Below, piece after piece: positions 33,181 to 45,562 of a stretch of 64,000 nucleotides of DNA. The stretch is from Siphonodentalium dalli. Taxonomy: Eukaryota; Mollusca; Scaphopoda; Gadilida; Siphonodentaliidae. Positions within the stretch are counted from its first letter, which is position 1, and every line of letters starts with the position of its first letter. The translations under genes were made by a program, and so were the position numbers. Under the pieces are notes generated by a model. The model was not told the DNA's origin and did no database searches. It was given only the letters and a program-made list of their open reading frames with translations. The stretch lies in contig CP136062.1 in assembly GCA_032622095.1 (NCBI GenBank), positions 33,356,918 to 33,420,917 of the forward strand, given 5' to 3'.

Positions 33181-33760
33181 TCATATTTTGATTTTTTCTC
33201 TTTGAAAGGTTAGATAACCAACGATCTTGGACGGCGTCGCATCAGAACTATAAGGTCGTAACTCCATTTTGGCGGGAAATGAGTATTTGATATCATTCGA
33301 ATCGTGAGAAAAAATTAAATCCGATGGGCCAAACTGTTTTTGCATTAGATGGCAAATATTCTCACAAACCAGTGACACAAATGTCGTATCTCCAGCGATC
33401 TTCACAATTATTCGTGCTATAAGGTCGTATGTCCAGCAGCAACCAATCGGATGCTTCAGGTTGTGCACGTGACACTGTTTTGCGTTTGTAAATTCCAAAT
33501 GTGTGCTATATGGTCGTATCTCCATGTACATGTAGTCACGTGATCATTTGGTGATTTAAATTTTGTGATTGTTCCACAAATTTCCGTATGATGATGCACA
33601 TGAGTGAATATTCATAATGTAGAATAGGCACTTTTTAGTTCATAGACACATGCGATTGGCACCATATTTATCTTAATTTGTATTTATTATAACAACTTCC
33701 TTATAGCACGGAAACCAATCGTTGTTGGCGTACGCAAAAGGTCGTATCTCCAAACAAGTT
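33181..33760 (-). repeat. Irregularly spaced GGAGATACGACC motif region
   Basis: Plus-strand words AAGGTCGTAACTCC (33252), TGTCGTATCTCC (33382), AAGGTCGTATGTCC (33421), TGGTCGTATCTCC (33511) and AAGGTCGTATCTCC (33738) recur at 40-230-bp intervals, four of them next to CTATA/GCTATA. On the minus strand 33181-33531 is open for 116 codons and the motif reads as EIRPYS, ELRPYS or GDTT depending on frame. Because the motif appears in several frames, I favour a nucleotide motif over a protein repeat. I do not recognise a gene. Confidence 0.5.
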
Positions 33761-33894
33761 ATTGCTCTTTAAAAGATAACGAGGGAGTAAACAGAAAACA
33801 TATGTGGTTCAATGGACAGCCAATGCCAGGTTTCATTTGGGTTAAATAGAACAATACGTCATGCTTTGTTGTCAACATTATGAGAAATATATTC

Positions 33895-33990
33895 AACAAA
33901 TGAATGAATTTGAGCACCGCGTTAGTGCAAAATACACTCTTGTGCTATATGAACGATGGACACACTATGATCATTATAACAGCCCTGTGT
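33895..33990. mobile_element. Fragment of the GGGACCATCTC foldback MITE
   Basis: CAACAAATGAATGAATTTG, GTGCAAAATACACTC and TATATGAACGATG follow the left half of 5483-5821. The ends are missing. A run of 13 C lies just downstream near 34010. Confidence 0.55.
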
Positions 33991-33999
33991 CTGCAATTT

Positions 34000-34818
34000 T
34001 TCCTGACACCCCCCCCCCCCCCACGCCTACCACCATCTACATTGGCAATACAGTAATGGGTGTACTATACATTTTCTAGAGCTAGAAAATACCTTTGTTG
34101 TGCAAGAATGTAACACAGGTACTTGAAGACAAATATCAGTAGGGTCGTTGAATGTGAAACTACAGAGATATTACTTCTCGTGTCGTTAGCTTTGGTCACG
34201 CTGCATCGTTTTATTGCCGTTCATTTTCCGGCAACATTCGGTTTTCTACGACGAAATGCCTACAATACATACCGTGCAAAATATATTGTGTAATCTTGCG
34301 AGTGTATGGACGTATAGTCTTAGTTAATGTTAATCCACGTGTGTTAACATTTGAGTAACATGGCTGATTTGTCAGCATCAGAACATTTAGCCCGACACAG
34401 CACATAATACGCTCATGATTGGATAGCAGCGGAATATATTTAATCAGGGTTCAAGATTATATAGCGATTGATATTTAAACGAAGTGACAAGCGAGGTCGT
34501 TTTTGGAATACAACCCCATCCTAAACATGTGAATTGTCTCGAAAACTCACGCAGCTTCTTGAAGTCGGCGCCTTGTGTTATACATGTACATGTATAGTCC
34601 CAGGCATGTGCAAATTGCAACGCTCTGCATGTCGCGCGGAGAAATCTAGGTGGATATGACATGCAGCTGTGGCAATTATCTACCATATGCATAGACTATA
34701 GTTTAAACGTAGAAACAGTTTTAAGTGTCATGGATATGAACAGCTGTTGTCCATTTATATAGAACGTATGTGTACATGTCGAACACAGTCGAACGTACGA
34801 TAAGAATAACTTTATCTC
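34000..34818. other. Unassigned stretch with one dispersed-repeat fragment
   Basis: No gene. At 34440-34495 TAATCAGGGTTCAAGATTATATAG + CGATTGATATTTAAACG resembles the repeat end at 61085-61125. The frames at 34211-34405 and 34444-34692 (minus) have no recognisable domain. Confidence 0.45.
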
Positions 34819-36526
34819 AGTGACGAGACTTAGACATACATTGAACTGTAACATGTAGTGACGAGACTTAGACATACATTGAACTGTAACATGTAGTGAC
34901 GAGACTTAGACATACATTGAACTGTAACATGTAGTGACGAGATTTAGACATACATTGAACTGTAACATGTAGTGACGAGACTTAGACATACATTGAACTG
35001 TAACATGTAGTGACGAGACTTAGACATACATTGAACTGTAACATGTAATGACGAGATTTAGACATACATTGAACTGTAACATGTAGTGACGAGATTTAGA
35101 CATACATTGAACTGTAACATGTAGTGACGAGACTTAGACATACATTGAACTGTAACATGTAGTGACGAGACTTAGACATACATTGAACTGTAACATGTAG
35201 TGACGAGATTTAGACATACATTGAACTGTAACATGTAGTGACGAGACTTAGACATACATTGAACTGTAACATGTAGTGACGAGACTTAGACATACATTGA
35301 ACTGTAACATGTAGTGACGAGATTTAGACATACATTGAACTGTAACATGTAGTGACGAGACTTAGACATACATTGAACTGTAACATGTAGTGACGAGACT
35401 TAGACATACATTGAACTGTAACATGTAGTGACGAGACTTAGACATACATTGAACTGTAACATGTAGTGACGAGATTTAGACATACATTGAACTGTAACAG
35501 GTAGTGACGAGATTTAGACATACATTGAACTGTAACATGTAGTGACGAGACTTAGACATACATTGAACTGTAACATGTAGTGACGAGACTTAGACATACA
35601 TTGAACTGTAACATGTAGTGACGAGATTTAGACATACATTGAACTGTAACATGTAGTGACGAGACTTAGACATACATTGAACTGTAACATGTAGTGACGA
35701 GACTTAGACATACATTGAACTGTAACATGTAGTGACGAGATTTAGACATACATTGAACTGTAACATGTAGTGACGAGACTTAGACATACATTGAACTGTA
35801 ACATGTAGTGACGAGATTTAGACATACATTGAACTGTAACATGTAGTGACGAGACTTAGACATACATTGAACTGTAACATGTAGTGACGAGATTTAGACA
35901 TACATTGAACTGTAACATGTAGTGACGAGACTTAGACATACATTGAACTGTACCATGTAGTGACGAGACTTAGACATACATTGAACTGTAACACGTAGTG
36001 ACGAGATTTAGACATACATTGAACTGTAACATGTAGTGACGAGACTTAGACATACATTGAACTGTAACATGTAGTGACGAGATTTAGACATACATTGAAC
36101 TGTAACATGTAGTGACGAGACTTAGACATACATTGAACTGTAACACGTAGTGACGAGATTTAGACATACATTGAACTGTAACATGTAGTGACGAGACTTA
36201 GACATACATTGAACTGTAACACGTAGTGACGAGATTTAGACATACATTGAACTGTAACATGTAGTGACGAGACTTAGACATACATTGAACTGTAACATGT
36301 AGTGACGAGATTTAGACATACATTGAACTGTAACATGTAGTGACGAGACTTAGACATACATTGAACTGTAACATGTAGTGACGAGATTTAGACATACATT
36401 GAACTGTAACATGTAGTGACGAGACTTAGACATACATTGAACTGTAACATGTAGTGACGAGATTTAGACATACATTGAACTGTAACATGTAGTGACGAGA
36501 CTTAGACATACATTGAACTGTAACAT
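34819..36526 (+). repeat. 38-bp satellite, 45 units
   Basis: The unit GTGACGAGACTTAGACATAC + ATTGAACTGTAACATGTA is repeated 45 times with very few substitutions. One position alternates: GAGACTT (C type) or GAGATTT (T type). In the first half the order is mostly C-C-T (114-bp trimer). From about unit 25 it becomes C-T (76-bp dimer), with a few extra or missing units. Private variants (ACACG, ACAGG, ACCAT, GTAATG) mark single units. Confidence 0.96.
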
Positions 36527-38231
36527 GCAGATCGTTCCGTTTGCTTTGATTACCACTTTCTGAAACATGCATTTCGTTTCAAGAGCAGATATATACATGT
36601 AGGAAGCCGATCGATAATGTTGACCAGTGAATGATATTTAATATGGTGTCAATATTTAAGCTGCACTTCTTGTTGGTAAAGCAAGAATATTCCCGAGGCG
36701 GACCAATAATCCGTAATCAACACTTACTCAATGGCAATTTTCAGTTATTTCCATGCATTGTGTACGTTTTATTAGACGATCTAATTTTCGTTACTTTCAA
36801 CTTACGGTCTTGAGACTGTCACTGAATAAATTATTTCAAACTGGAGAAATCCAACCAATACCAAGAGTGCGTTGCTCAACCAACCAATTGCTTCCTGCAA
36901 AACCATTAACTAATATTCACATTCACTCCTCATTCGACAATGATTATTGATACAAGCCCGTCCAATACTTCTAAAAATAATTAAGTAATACGGAAGGCGG
37001 ACGTGATGAATGAAAGCGAGGCTTTGCGATATCCAAATAATCGAAATTGCAATTAAGAACGTATTCCAACAAAAAATAGGTATATATTGACTCGGATTCG
37101 CTGAAACAAGAACAGTGGCATATTATACGTAGTGTATTTATAACTAGAAAATACGGATACGGCAATTCGTTTAAGTTTTTAATTAATGGGGGTTGAAGCG
37201 ACAACCATTGTTATTCACGCATGTATAGAGTTGTCGCACGTCAAACAAAACAGTAAACCTTACTCCCAAGTGTCATCGCACCATCCCTGACATTTGGCCC
37301 ACTGCATGCATTTCCAGTGTTAACGTGCTTTATTTGGAAACATGAATATTAATGAGCTGTCGCGAGAGGGGAATTCCCCGACCATCTCGGAAATGAATTT
37401 AAATACCGGTTTATCTAGACTGAGAGTTGACCGTAAGGAAACCTTGGTTTGGTTATATAATTAAACTGGCATTGTTTGCGGTCAATTGTATTATATATGA
37501 CGGTGAAAGTATGCGAAGAGTCCATTGCCAGAAACAAACTCGTCGTCGACTTGATGACGCTGGTAAAGAACCCTGCTTGTGATCGAACCCTTACTTGCAA
37601 TGCCAATACACCCCTGGTCGAGTTACTTTTTACTTTAAACATATTTTATTCGTATATAAATATACAAAAGGGATCGGGGCACAAGTTATCTCAACATAGG
37701 TAGCCACTCTCCCGTACAACATTGACAATACCTTGTTATAAAATGACAAGAAGGCGATAACAGAAACATTTGTACATGGTGAGAAAACAATTTGAGTTTG
37801 CATTATGTCGAATAACATCTTTCAACGTATGTGTTTATGGATTACCATTAGGACGAGCATAAATCTATGCATATCTATATCTATTTTGGTATAGTAGTGA
37901 ATTTGGCGATTCGCCCGATGACGCCCTTGACTGTTACGCTGGTCGAGTTGTCCTGCTATGCTATATATGATCTGATATTTATTAGCATAAAAACACTCGT
38001 GTGAGCCGAATGCATTACATAATAGAAGACATATAATTTACATAATTATACATACATAGTTCATATAATAAACTTTCAGCATTCAAACTATATTTATACA
38101 ATGTGACTTTGTAGAAACTCCATAATATAAGCGTGCAAATAACCTGTATGCTGACCTATGATATCGTGTGGAATAGAAAATAATTATTAATTCATTCCTC
38201 AATCACGGGCTTCTTCCCTCGTTTCAAAGAA
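36527..38231. other. Unassigned stretch
   Basis: Several short overlapping frames on both strands, none recognisable. No repeat structure seen. Confidence 0.4.
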
Positions 38232-38497
38232 TTATTTGATAGCTCGACTGATCGCATTACTTGTATTTGGTTGGTCGTTTCGCATTATGTATATAAATTT
38301 TGAGATATTACTGGCTCTTATAAATGCGCTGCTTTTATGATTCAGTTCTTCGAATAGACGTTTTCTCAACTTGTCGTATTTAGCACAGTGGAGGACAAAA
38401 TGCTTCTCGTCTTCCACTGAGTTAGCATTGCACATTTTGCATATCCGCTTATCGGCTGGTGTCGGTGGGCGTTTGTGTCGGCCTTTTTCTATGTGCT
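38232..38497 (-). pseudogene. 3' fragment of a LINE reverse-transcriptase ORF
   Basis: Read on the minus strand, the frame gives HIEKGRHKRPPTPADKRICK, then a C-x2-C-x8-EDE-HF-x3-C arrangement (CKMC...VEDEKHFVLHC), then AKYDKLRKRL, and ends soon after at SRAIK-stop. This is the typical C-terminal zinc-binding tail of the ORF of many animal non-LTR retrotransposons, in which ED-HFL..C..Y..LR is highly recurrent. Only about 88 codons remain; the RT and endonuclease domains are absent, as expected of a 5'-truncated insertion. Upstream (higher coordinates) the frame stops at the edge of a MITE at 38511-38890. Exact clade cannot be decided by eye. Confidence 0.85.
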
Positions 38498-38510
38498 ATG
38501 ATGCCGCTGC

Positions 38511-38890
38511 GTCCTGCTGAATTGCTATGACGTTGTTATGGCAAACTGGCGCTGTTAACAAGAAGTACTGTTATATATTTTTCTTTATCGCGGTGTTCCC
38601 ATAATCTGAACATATCCTCGAAAAGCCATTATAGGTATCAAACATTCAAAAACATATTTAATGCGAAATCATTGTTAATACTGGTTGTATTAGTTGTTGA
38701 AATTCGACTGTAATAAAATGGTTATTCACGTCGTTTTAGAAACACGCAGGCAGTATTATATATTTTAATATATGTATGTTCTTGAATGTTTAGCCAAACA
38801 CCGCGAAAATGACAACCTTAGAAAAAATAACGGTACTTTCTCGTAACGGCATCAGTTTGCCATACCCGCGTCATATCAATTCAGCAGGAC
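38511..38890. mobile_element. 380-bp MITE with GTCCTGCTGAATTG ends
   Basis: The left end GTCCTGCTGAATTG-TATGACG...ATGGCAAACTG is mirrored by CAGTTTGCCATACCCGCGTC and CAATTCAGCAGGAC on the right. About 45 bp of terminal inverted repeat. No clear target duplication. It abuts the LINE tail and may have inserted near its truncated 5' edge. Confidence 0.75.
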
Positions 38891-39030
38891 CACGTGACCA
38901 GGGGTGGAATAATATTCATAGCGGGTCATGCATATTACTGCGATACTGGGGGTACAACTGATGCATCTAGACCAAGCATAAATTACCAGTTGAAAAGAAT
39001 AGATGGACAAAAGGAAAAGGTAGTACTGAT

Positions 39031-39420
39031 TTAACCCTTTACCCAACAGAAGGGCCCTGTGCCAATGCATTCTCTTATATATGCGAGTCGACCATAGGTC
39101 GCCTCGCATATATAAGAGAATGCATTGGCTTAACACATTAAAAATTATAAAATTGTTAAAGAATGTAAGAAAAAATGATAAAAAGTGTTAAAAAAACATA
39201 TTTTTTAGGCCAATGCATTCTCTTATATATGCGAGGCGACCTATGGTCGACTTGCATATATAAGAGAATGCATTGGCACAGGGCATAACTGTAACCACCA
39301 CAATGTGGTCAATCAGCCGGTTCCAATGATATCCATATTTGTATGGTTCTATTGAGACAGACCGAAGATATTTTAGGCTGTTGAAGCTTTATTTGGCCGG
39401 TTGTTGGGTAAAGGGTTTAA
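39031..39420. mobile_element. piggyBac-type double-palindrome MITE, copy 4
   Basis: Spans 39035-39415 (381 bp) with TTAA on the left and TTTAA on the right. It has the same ends and both 67-bp palindromes (a single C-to-T change in the second). The short frames around it (38876-39136 minus) are products of the palindrome. Confidence 0.88.
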
Positions 39421-40221
39421 ACTGTGTTTTGTGCAGCAATAGCCCATGTGATGGGTACCATTTTATGATCATACATGTATGCCAAGAGCTGAAATATCTA
39501 TTCAAATTATATATTCCAAAATATTACTGGGATAATCCGAACCGCAATAATTCATTTGTTTTGGAAATATTATATGATAATTGGTAGCGTATAAATTGCT
39601 TGCATAAATTGTTTTTTCATATGTATACTAGCAGGTGACCCGACTTCGTCCTGGCTTTGACCTTGAATTGACCATTTTGAAGGTCAAGGTCAGGTCGGAG
39701 TCACGATTTGACCCGTCCAAAACACTCTCCGGACAAAATTACCCGTCCAGAAGTTTTCCAGGCCATAGCTAACAAACAAACAAACAGACAGAAGTCCCAA
39801 AAATATATATTAGATCATTTGTGGGTACCCGTTGCAAGGTGAAGGTCACCTCGGGCGGAAAAACTGACCCGATGAAAATCTCCCCCATTCCCAGGAACCC
39901 CTAAGTACGAACAGAGAATCACACAACACGCTCATGTATGTACGCACACACAACACGCTCATGTCTGGACAACACACGCTCTTTATCAACGACACTGCGG
40001 ATACGAACGCTCTTTAACCATCACGCGATTAACCCAATGAACTACCCATTGCTGTGGCGGGGGATTGGAGAATGAGTGATCTGACTTTCTCAGAAGCGAT
40101 GCGATGATATTCCATCTGGGATTTTACCCTTAGATAGGAAGTTTGGGCTCAATCCGTCCGACAGTTTTCCCGGCCATAGCTAACAAACAAACAAACAAAC
40201 ATAATTCCCAAAATATAATGT

Positions 40222-41337
40222 ATACTAGCAGGTTAGCCCGCCACTGGCGGCATTCGTCCCATGGCTTTGTTTCAGAAACATGACATTTTTGTAATTATTT
40301 TGTTTTTATTTATTTTTGTTTTTTATTTTTTAATTTGAATTTAATGTTTTTTAAATTTAATTTTTTGTTTCTGGCGGAAAAATTTACCCGTAGAAATCGC
40401 CCCTTCCTAGGAACGACAGACAACGCATTCTTTGTTTCGTGAAATATCTCTACGATAACATTGCATTGAATTGAAATTAAATTTTAAATTGTTTTAATTA
40501 AATTTTTTGTTTCTGGCGGAAAAATTTGCCCGTAGAAATCCCCCCTTCCTAGGAACGACAGACAACGCATTCTTTGTTTCGTGAAATCTCTCTACGATAA
40601 CATTGCATTGAATTTAAAACAAACGCTTCCCGTCGGGAAATCTGTCTTCGGGTCGTTGTTGGCATCACGGCTCCCCGAAAACTCTCACATTGCCGAAAAC
40701 GTGTATTTAGTAATATCGTTGTTGTTGATATTTACGGCTTGGGGGGCTATTTTCTTATTTAGCAAGTTTGAGCTCAATCGGTTAGAGTCTATAAAGGACA
40801 CACTCATATATATGACACTTCCCGTAGGTAGCAAGTTTGAGCTCAATCGGCATTCCCTGGAATTTCCCGTAGATTGGCAGATTCCAGTAGCTTTATAACG
40901 GTATATCTGGGGAGAAATCTGATGCTATATTCGTGATTATCTGGGATGATTTCGGTATATACCGAAGGTATATACTGTAAAATCAAAGCGCGCCATCCGT
41001 GCTCGCAGGGAATAAATTTCGAGCGATAACGTTTGCGTTCCCGTATAACTCTGCAGATGCGAATAACGTTGAATGGGAAACAGACGCTCTTTATAGAGAT
41101 GCGTCAAAAATAAACGCTCATTAAATAATCACTTGATTAACCCCCGCCGTGCCTTTGCGGTGATTTGAGATTGGAGAACGGGTGCTCTGAGCTTCTCTAA
41201 ACCGCTACCACGGTCGTGTCGGTGAAATTTGACACTTACATAGGAAGTTTGATCTCAATCTGTACACGCGTTTTGGATTCTATGAAGTACACACACACAC
41301 ATAACACACACACATATACGAAGTCTCAAAATATATA
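40222..41337 (+). repeat. Cluster unit 2 (long type)
   Basis: Contains the GGCGGAAAAATTTRCCCGTAG...CAACGCATTCTTTGTTTCG block twice (about 40374-40440 and 40515-40580), showing a local duplication. The 105-codon frame at 40581-40898 repeats at 44866-45186 and lies in a region present in all long units. Its reverse strand is also open, so it is not persuasive as a gene. Confidence 0.75.
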
Positions 41338-41415
41338 GTACTAGCAGGTTAGCCCGCCACTGGCGGCATTCGTCTCATGGCTTTGTTTCAGAAACATGAC
41401 ATTTTTTTAATTTAA

Positions 41416-41700
41416 CCAAATTTCAAGTCGATAGCTCCACCCGTTTCCGAGATCAGGTCTGCGCATGCGCGAAGCTTGTGTCGCACGGGCTCGGCGTCCC
41501 GATAAAATTCGTACCCGGGGCAAGATACATTCACATACCAAATTTCAAGTCGATAGCTCCACCGGTTTCCGAGATCTCGTCTGCGCATGCGCGAAGCTGG
41601 CGTCGCACGGACTCGGCGACCCGATAAAATTTGTATCCGGGGCAAGATACATTCACATAGCAAATTTCAAGTCGATAGCTCCACCCGTTTGCGAGATAAC
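41416..41700 (+). repeat. 122-bp tandem block, about 2.3 units (cluster unit 3)
   Basis: CCAAATTTCAAGTCGATAGC + TCCACCCGTTTCCGAGATC with TGCGCATGCGCGAAGC and GGGCAAGATACATTCACATA. Confidence 0.9.
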
Positions 41701-42253
41701 GCATTCTTTGTTTTTAAATGAGTTAATTCATGGTACCCGTCCTCCCCGTCCTAAACTTCAGAGCGGACAGTCAATTAATCCCGTCGTGAAATCCCTCTGC
41801 ATAATATTTCGAGCTCTTGGATCAATTCTGCCTTTTTAGTTGCATTTCGTCCGCATCCGTATTTCGGACGCATGGGGTCAGTCGTTTAGCCACGTCCATT
41901 GGATCCGCATCGGACGCATGGGGTATCGTTTAGCCACGTCCATTGCAATAAAGAGCGTTAATTGTCAAAACCTCCGTATAAGGTATAGATAAAGAGCGTT
42001 ATTGCATTAACCCCCCGCCGTGCCTTTGCGGTGATTTGGGAGTGGATAAAGGGTGCTCAGAGCTTCTCGAAAACACGACTACGGCGGTGTCGGTGTGATT
42101 TTACACTTACATACGAAATTTGATCTCAATATGTACACGCGTTTTGGATTCTATGAAGTACACACACACACACACACACATATATATACGAAGTCTCAAA
42201 ATATATAGTATAGACTAGCCGATGAGCCCGACGTTGTCCGGGCTATTCAAAAA

Positions 42254-43140
42254 CCAAATTTCAAGTCGATAGCTCCACCCGTTTCCGAGATCTGGTCTGC
42301 GCATGCGCGAAGATGGCGTCGCACGGGCTCGGCGACCCGATAAAATTTGTATCCGGGGCAAGATACATTCACATACCAAATTTCAAGTCGATAGCTCCAC
42401 CCGTTTCCGAGATCTCGTCTGCGCATGCGCGAAGATGGCACCGCACGGGCTCGGCGACCCGATAAAATTTGTATCCGGGGCAAGATACATTCACATAGCA
42501 AATTTCAAGTCGATAGCTCCACCCGTTTCCGAGATCTCGTCTGCGCATGCGCGAATCAAGCGCCGCACGGGCTCGCCAATACGACAACGTCGACCGCCTG
42601 GTCAGACTACACACACATACCAAATTTCAAGTCGATAGCTCCACCCGTTTCAAAGATCTCGTCTGCGCATGCGCGAAGCTGGCGTCGCACGGGCTCGGCG
42701 ACCCGATAATTTTTTTATCCGGGCCAAGATACATTCACATACCAAATTTCAAGTCGATAGCTCCACCCGTTTCCGAGATCTCGTCTGCGCATGCGCGAAG
42801 CTGGCGTCGCACGGGCTCGGCGACCCGATAAAATTTGTATCCGGGGCAAGATACATTCACATACCAAATTTCAAGTCGATAGCTCCACCGTTTCCGAGAT
42901 CTCGTCTGCGCATGCGCGAAGCTGGCGTCGCACGGGCTCGGCGACCCGATAAAATTCGTATCCGGGGCAAGATACATTCACATACCAAATTTCAAGTCGA
43001 TAGCTCCACCCGTTTCCGAGATCTGGTCTGCGCATGCGCGAAGCGGGCGCCGCACGGGCTCGCCAATACGACAACGTTCACCGCCTGGTCAAACTACACA
43101 CACGTACCAAGTTTCGTCTCGATCGGTCAAGAATCGTAGA
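42254..43140 (+). repeat. 122-bp tandem block, 7.3 units (cluster unit 4)
   Basis: Unit starts lie at 42254, 42376, 42498, 42620, 42742, 42864, 42985 and 43107, i.e. 122-bp steps with a single 1-bp loss. Two units (from 42498 and 42985) share the CGCCAATACGACAACGT variant in place of GGCGACCCGATAAAATT; it also appears in the last unit of the other blocks, so it marks a 3' end-type unit. The many frames on both strands shift from unit to unit because 122 is not a multiple of three. Followed by (GACA)n at 43152-43180. Confidence 0.93.
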
Positions 43141-43212
43141 TTTGTATTAATGACAGACAGACAGACAGACAGACAAACATACATACAGACAGAGGTCTTC
43201 AAAATATATATG

Positions 43213-44370
43213 AGACTAGCAGGTTAGCCCGCCACTGGCGGCATTCGTCCCATGGCTTTGTTTCAGAAACATGACATTTTTGTAATTATTTTGTTTTTAT
43301 TTATTTTTGTTTTTTATTTTTGAATATGAATTTAATGTTTTTTAAATTCAATATATTTTGTTTCTGAATTGTTTTTTTATTGTTAATTTTTTTTAATTTT
43401 ATATTGTTTTAATTAAATTGTAAATTGTTTTAATTAATTTGTTTGTTTCTGGCGGAAAAATTTACCCGTAGAAATCCCCCCTTCCTAGGAACGACAGACA
43501 ACGCATTCTTTGTTTCGTGAAATCTCTCTACGATAACATTGCATTGAATTTAAAACAAACGCTTCCCGTCGGGAAATCTGTCTGCATAATATTTTGAGTC
43601 TGCGGTACCCGTCGTAATGTCGTCTCTCTGCATAATAGATAACATTGCATTGAATCTGTTGTTGGCATTCAGGGCTTCGGGTCGTTGTTGTTGGCATCAC
43701 GGCTCCCCGAAAACTCTCACATTGCCGAAAACGTGTATTTAGTAATATCGTTGTTGTTGATATTTACGGCTTGGGGGCTATTTTCTTATTTAGCAAGTTT
43801 GAGCTCAATCGGTTCGAGTCTATAAAGGACACACTCATATATATGACACTTCCCGTGGGTAGCAAGTTTGAGCTCAATCGGCATTCCCTGGAATTTCCCG
43901 TAGATTGGCAGATTCCATTAGCTTTATAACGGTATATCTGGGGAGAAATCTGATGCTATATTCGTGATTATCTGGGATGATTTCGGTATATAACTATATA
44001 CTGTAAAAACAAAGCGCGCCATCCGTGCTCGCAGGGTTGGTCAGAAACAAATGTTTTTTAAATTTAATGTATGTTCCGTATATCTCTCTGCAGATGCAAA
44101 TAACGTTGAGTGGCAAACAGACGCTCTTTATAGAGATGCGTCAAAAACAAACGCTCATTAAATAATCACTTGATTAACCCACGCCGTGCCTTTGCGGTGA
44201 TTTGAGATTGGAGAACGGGTGCTCTGAGCTTCTCTAAACCACGACCACGGTCGTGTCGGTGGGATTTGACACTTACATAGGAAGTTTGAGCTCAATCTGT
44301 ATACGCGTTTTGGATTCTATGAAGTACACACACACACACACACATATATACGAAGTCTCAAAATATATAG
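43213..44370 (+). repeat. Cluster unit 5 (long type)
   Basis: Follows the long unit at 45563-46690 closely, including TAATGTCGT, GTTGTTGTTGGCATCACGG and the GTGCTCGCAGGGTTGGTCAG junction. Confidence 0.75.
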
Positions 44371-44469
44371 TACTAGCAGGTTAGCCCGCCACCGGCGGCT
44401 TGTCCGAAACATGACATTTTTTAATTTTTTTTTTTAATTTTTAGCTCCACGCGTTTCAATAAGAAAAAT

Positions 44470-44745
44470 TTGTACCCGGTAGCTCCACCCGTTTCCGAGA
44501 TCTGGTATGCGCATGCGCGAAGCTGGCGTCGCACGGACTCGGCGACCCGATAAAATTTGTACCCGGCGCAAGATACATTCACATAGCAAATTTCAAGTCG
44601 ATAGCTCCACCCGTTTCCGATATCTCGTCTGTGCATGCGCTGCACGGGCGTCGCACGGGCTCGCCAATACGACAGCGACGACCACCTGGTCAAACTACAC
44701 TCACGTACCAAGTTTCGTCCCGATCGGTCGAGGTGTTGGTATCTG
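44470..44745 (+). repeat. 122-bp tandem block, about 2 units (cluster unit 6)
   Basis: Same unit as at 42254-43140, ending with the CGCCAATACGACAGCGACGA variant and the CCAAGTTTCGTCCCGATCGG tail. Confidence 0.88.
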
Positions 44746-45562
44746 ATGCAAAAGACGAAATTGTGAGTGTTGGTCAATAGTCCCCGCCGTGAACCTCATC
44801 GTCGCAAAGAGCGGACAGTCAATTAACCCCGTTGTGAACCTCAATCACCAACGCGACGTAAACATGTGTTGCGTTCTAAAAATAGGAAAGCACTTTCTGT
44901 CTGCATAATTCTGCAGATGCTAACAACGTTGCTCCCCGTAGGTAGCAATATCGTTGTTGTTGATATTTACGGCTTGGGGGCTATTTTCTTATTTAGCAAG
45001 TTTGAGCTCAATCGGTTCGAGTCTATAAAGGACACACTCATATATATGACACTTCCCGTGGGTAGCAAGTTTGAGCTCAATCGGCATTCCCTGGAATTTC
45101 CCGTAGATTGGCAGATTCCAGTAGCTATATCTGGGGAGAAATCTGATGCTATATTCGTGATTATGTGGGATGATTTCGGTATATAACTATATACTGTAAA
45201 AACAAAGCGCGCCATCCGTGCTCGCAGGGTTGGTCAGAAACAAATGTTTTTTTAATTTAATGTATGTTCCGTATATCTCTCTTCAGATGCAAATAACGTT
45301 GAATGGCAAACAGACGCTCTTTATAGAGATGCGTCAAAAACAAACGCTCATTAAATAATCACTTGATTAACCCACGCCGTGCCTTTGCGGTGATTTGAGA
45401 TTGGAGAACGGGTGCTCTGAGCTTTTCTAAACTGCGACCACGGTCGTGTCGGTGTGATTTGACACTTACATAGGAAGTTTGAGCTCAATCTTTACACGCG
45501 TTTTGGATTCTATGAAGTACATACATACATATATATATACGAAGTCTCAAAATATATAGTAT

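Noticed and set aside
34819-36526. CRISPR array
   Set aside because: Units are contiguous 38-bp repeats with no unique spacers, in a eukaryotic context.
40581-40898. A conserved 105-codon gene repeated at 44866-45186
   Set aside because: It is part of the long dispersed-repeat unit, the reverse strand is also open, and the third long unit (near 46000) lacks an equivalent uninterrupted frame.
42303-43139. Repeated Arg/Ala/His-rich proteins on both strands
   Set aside because: These frames arise in the 122-bp tandem block; 122 is not a multiple of three, so each unit is read in a different frame and no reading is conserved.
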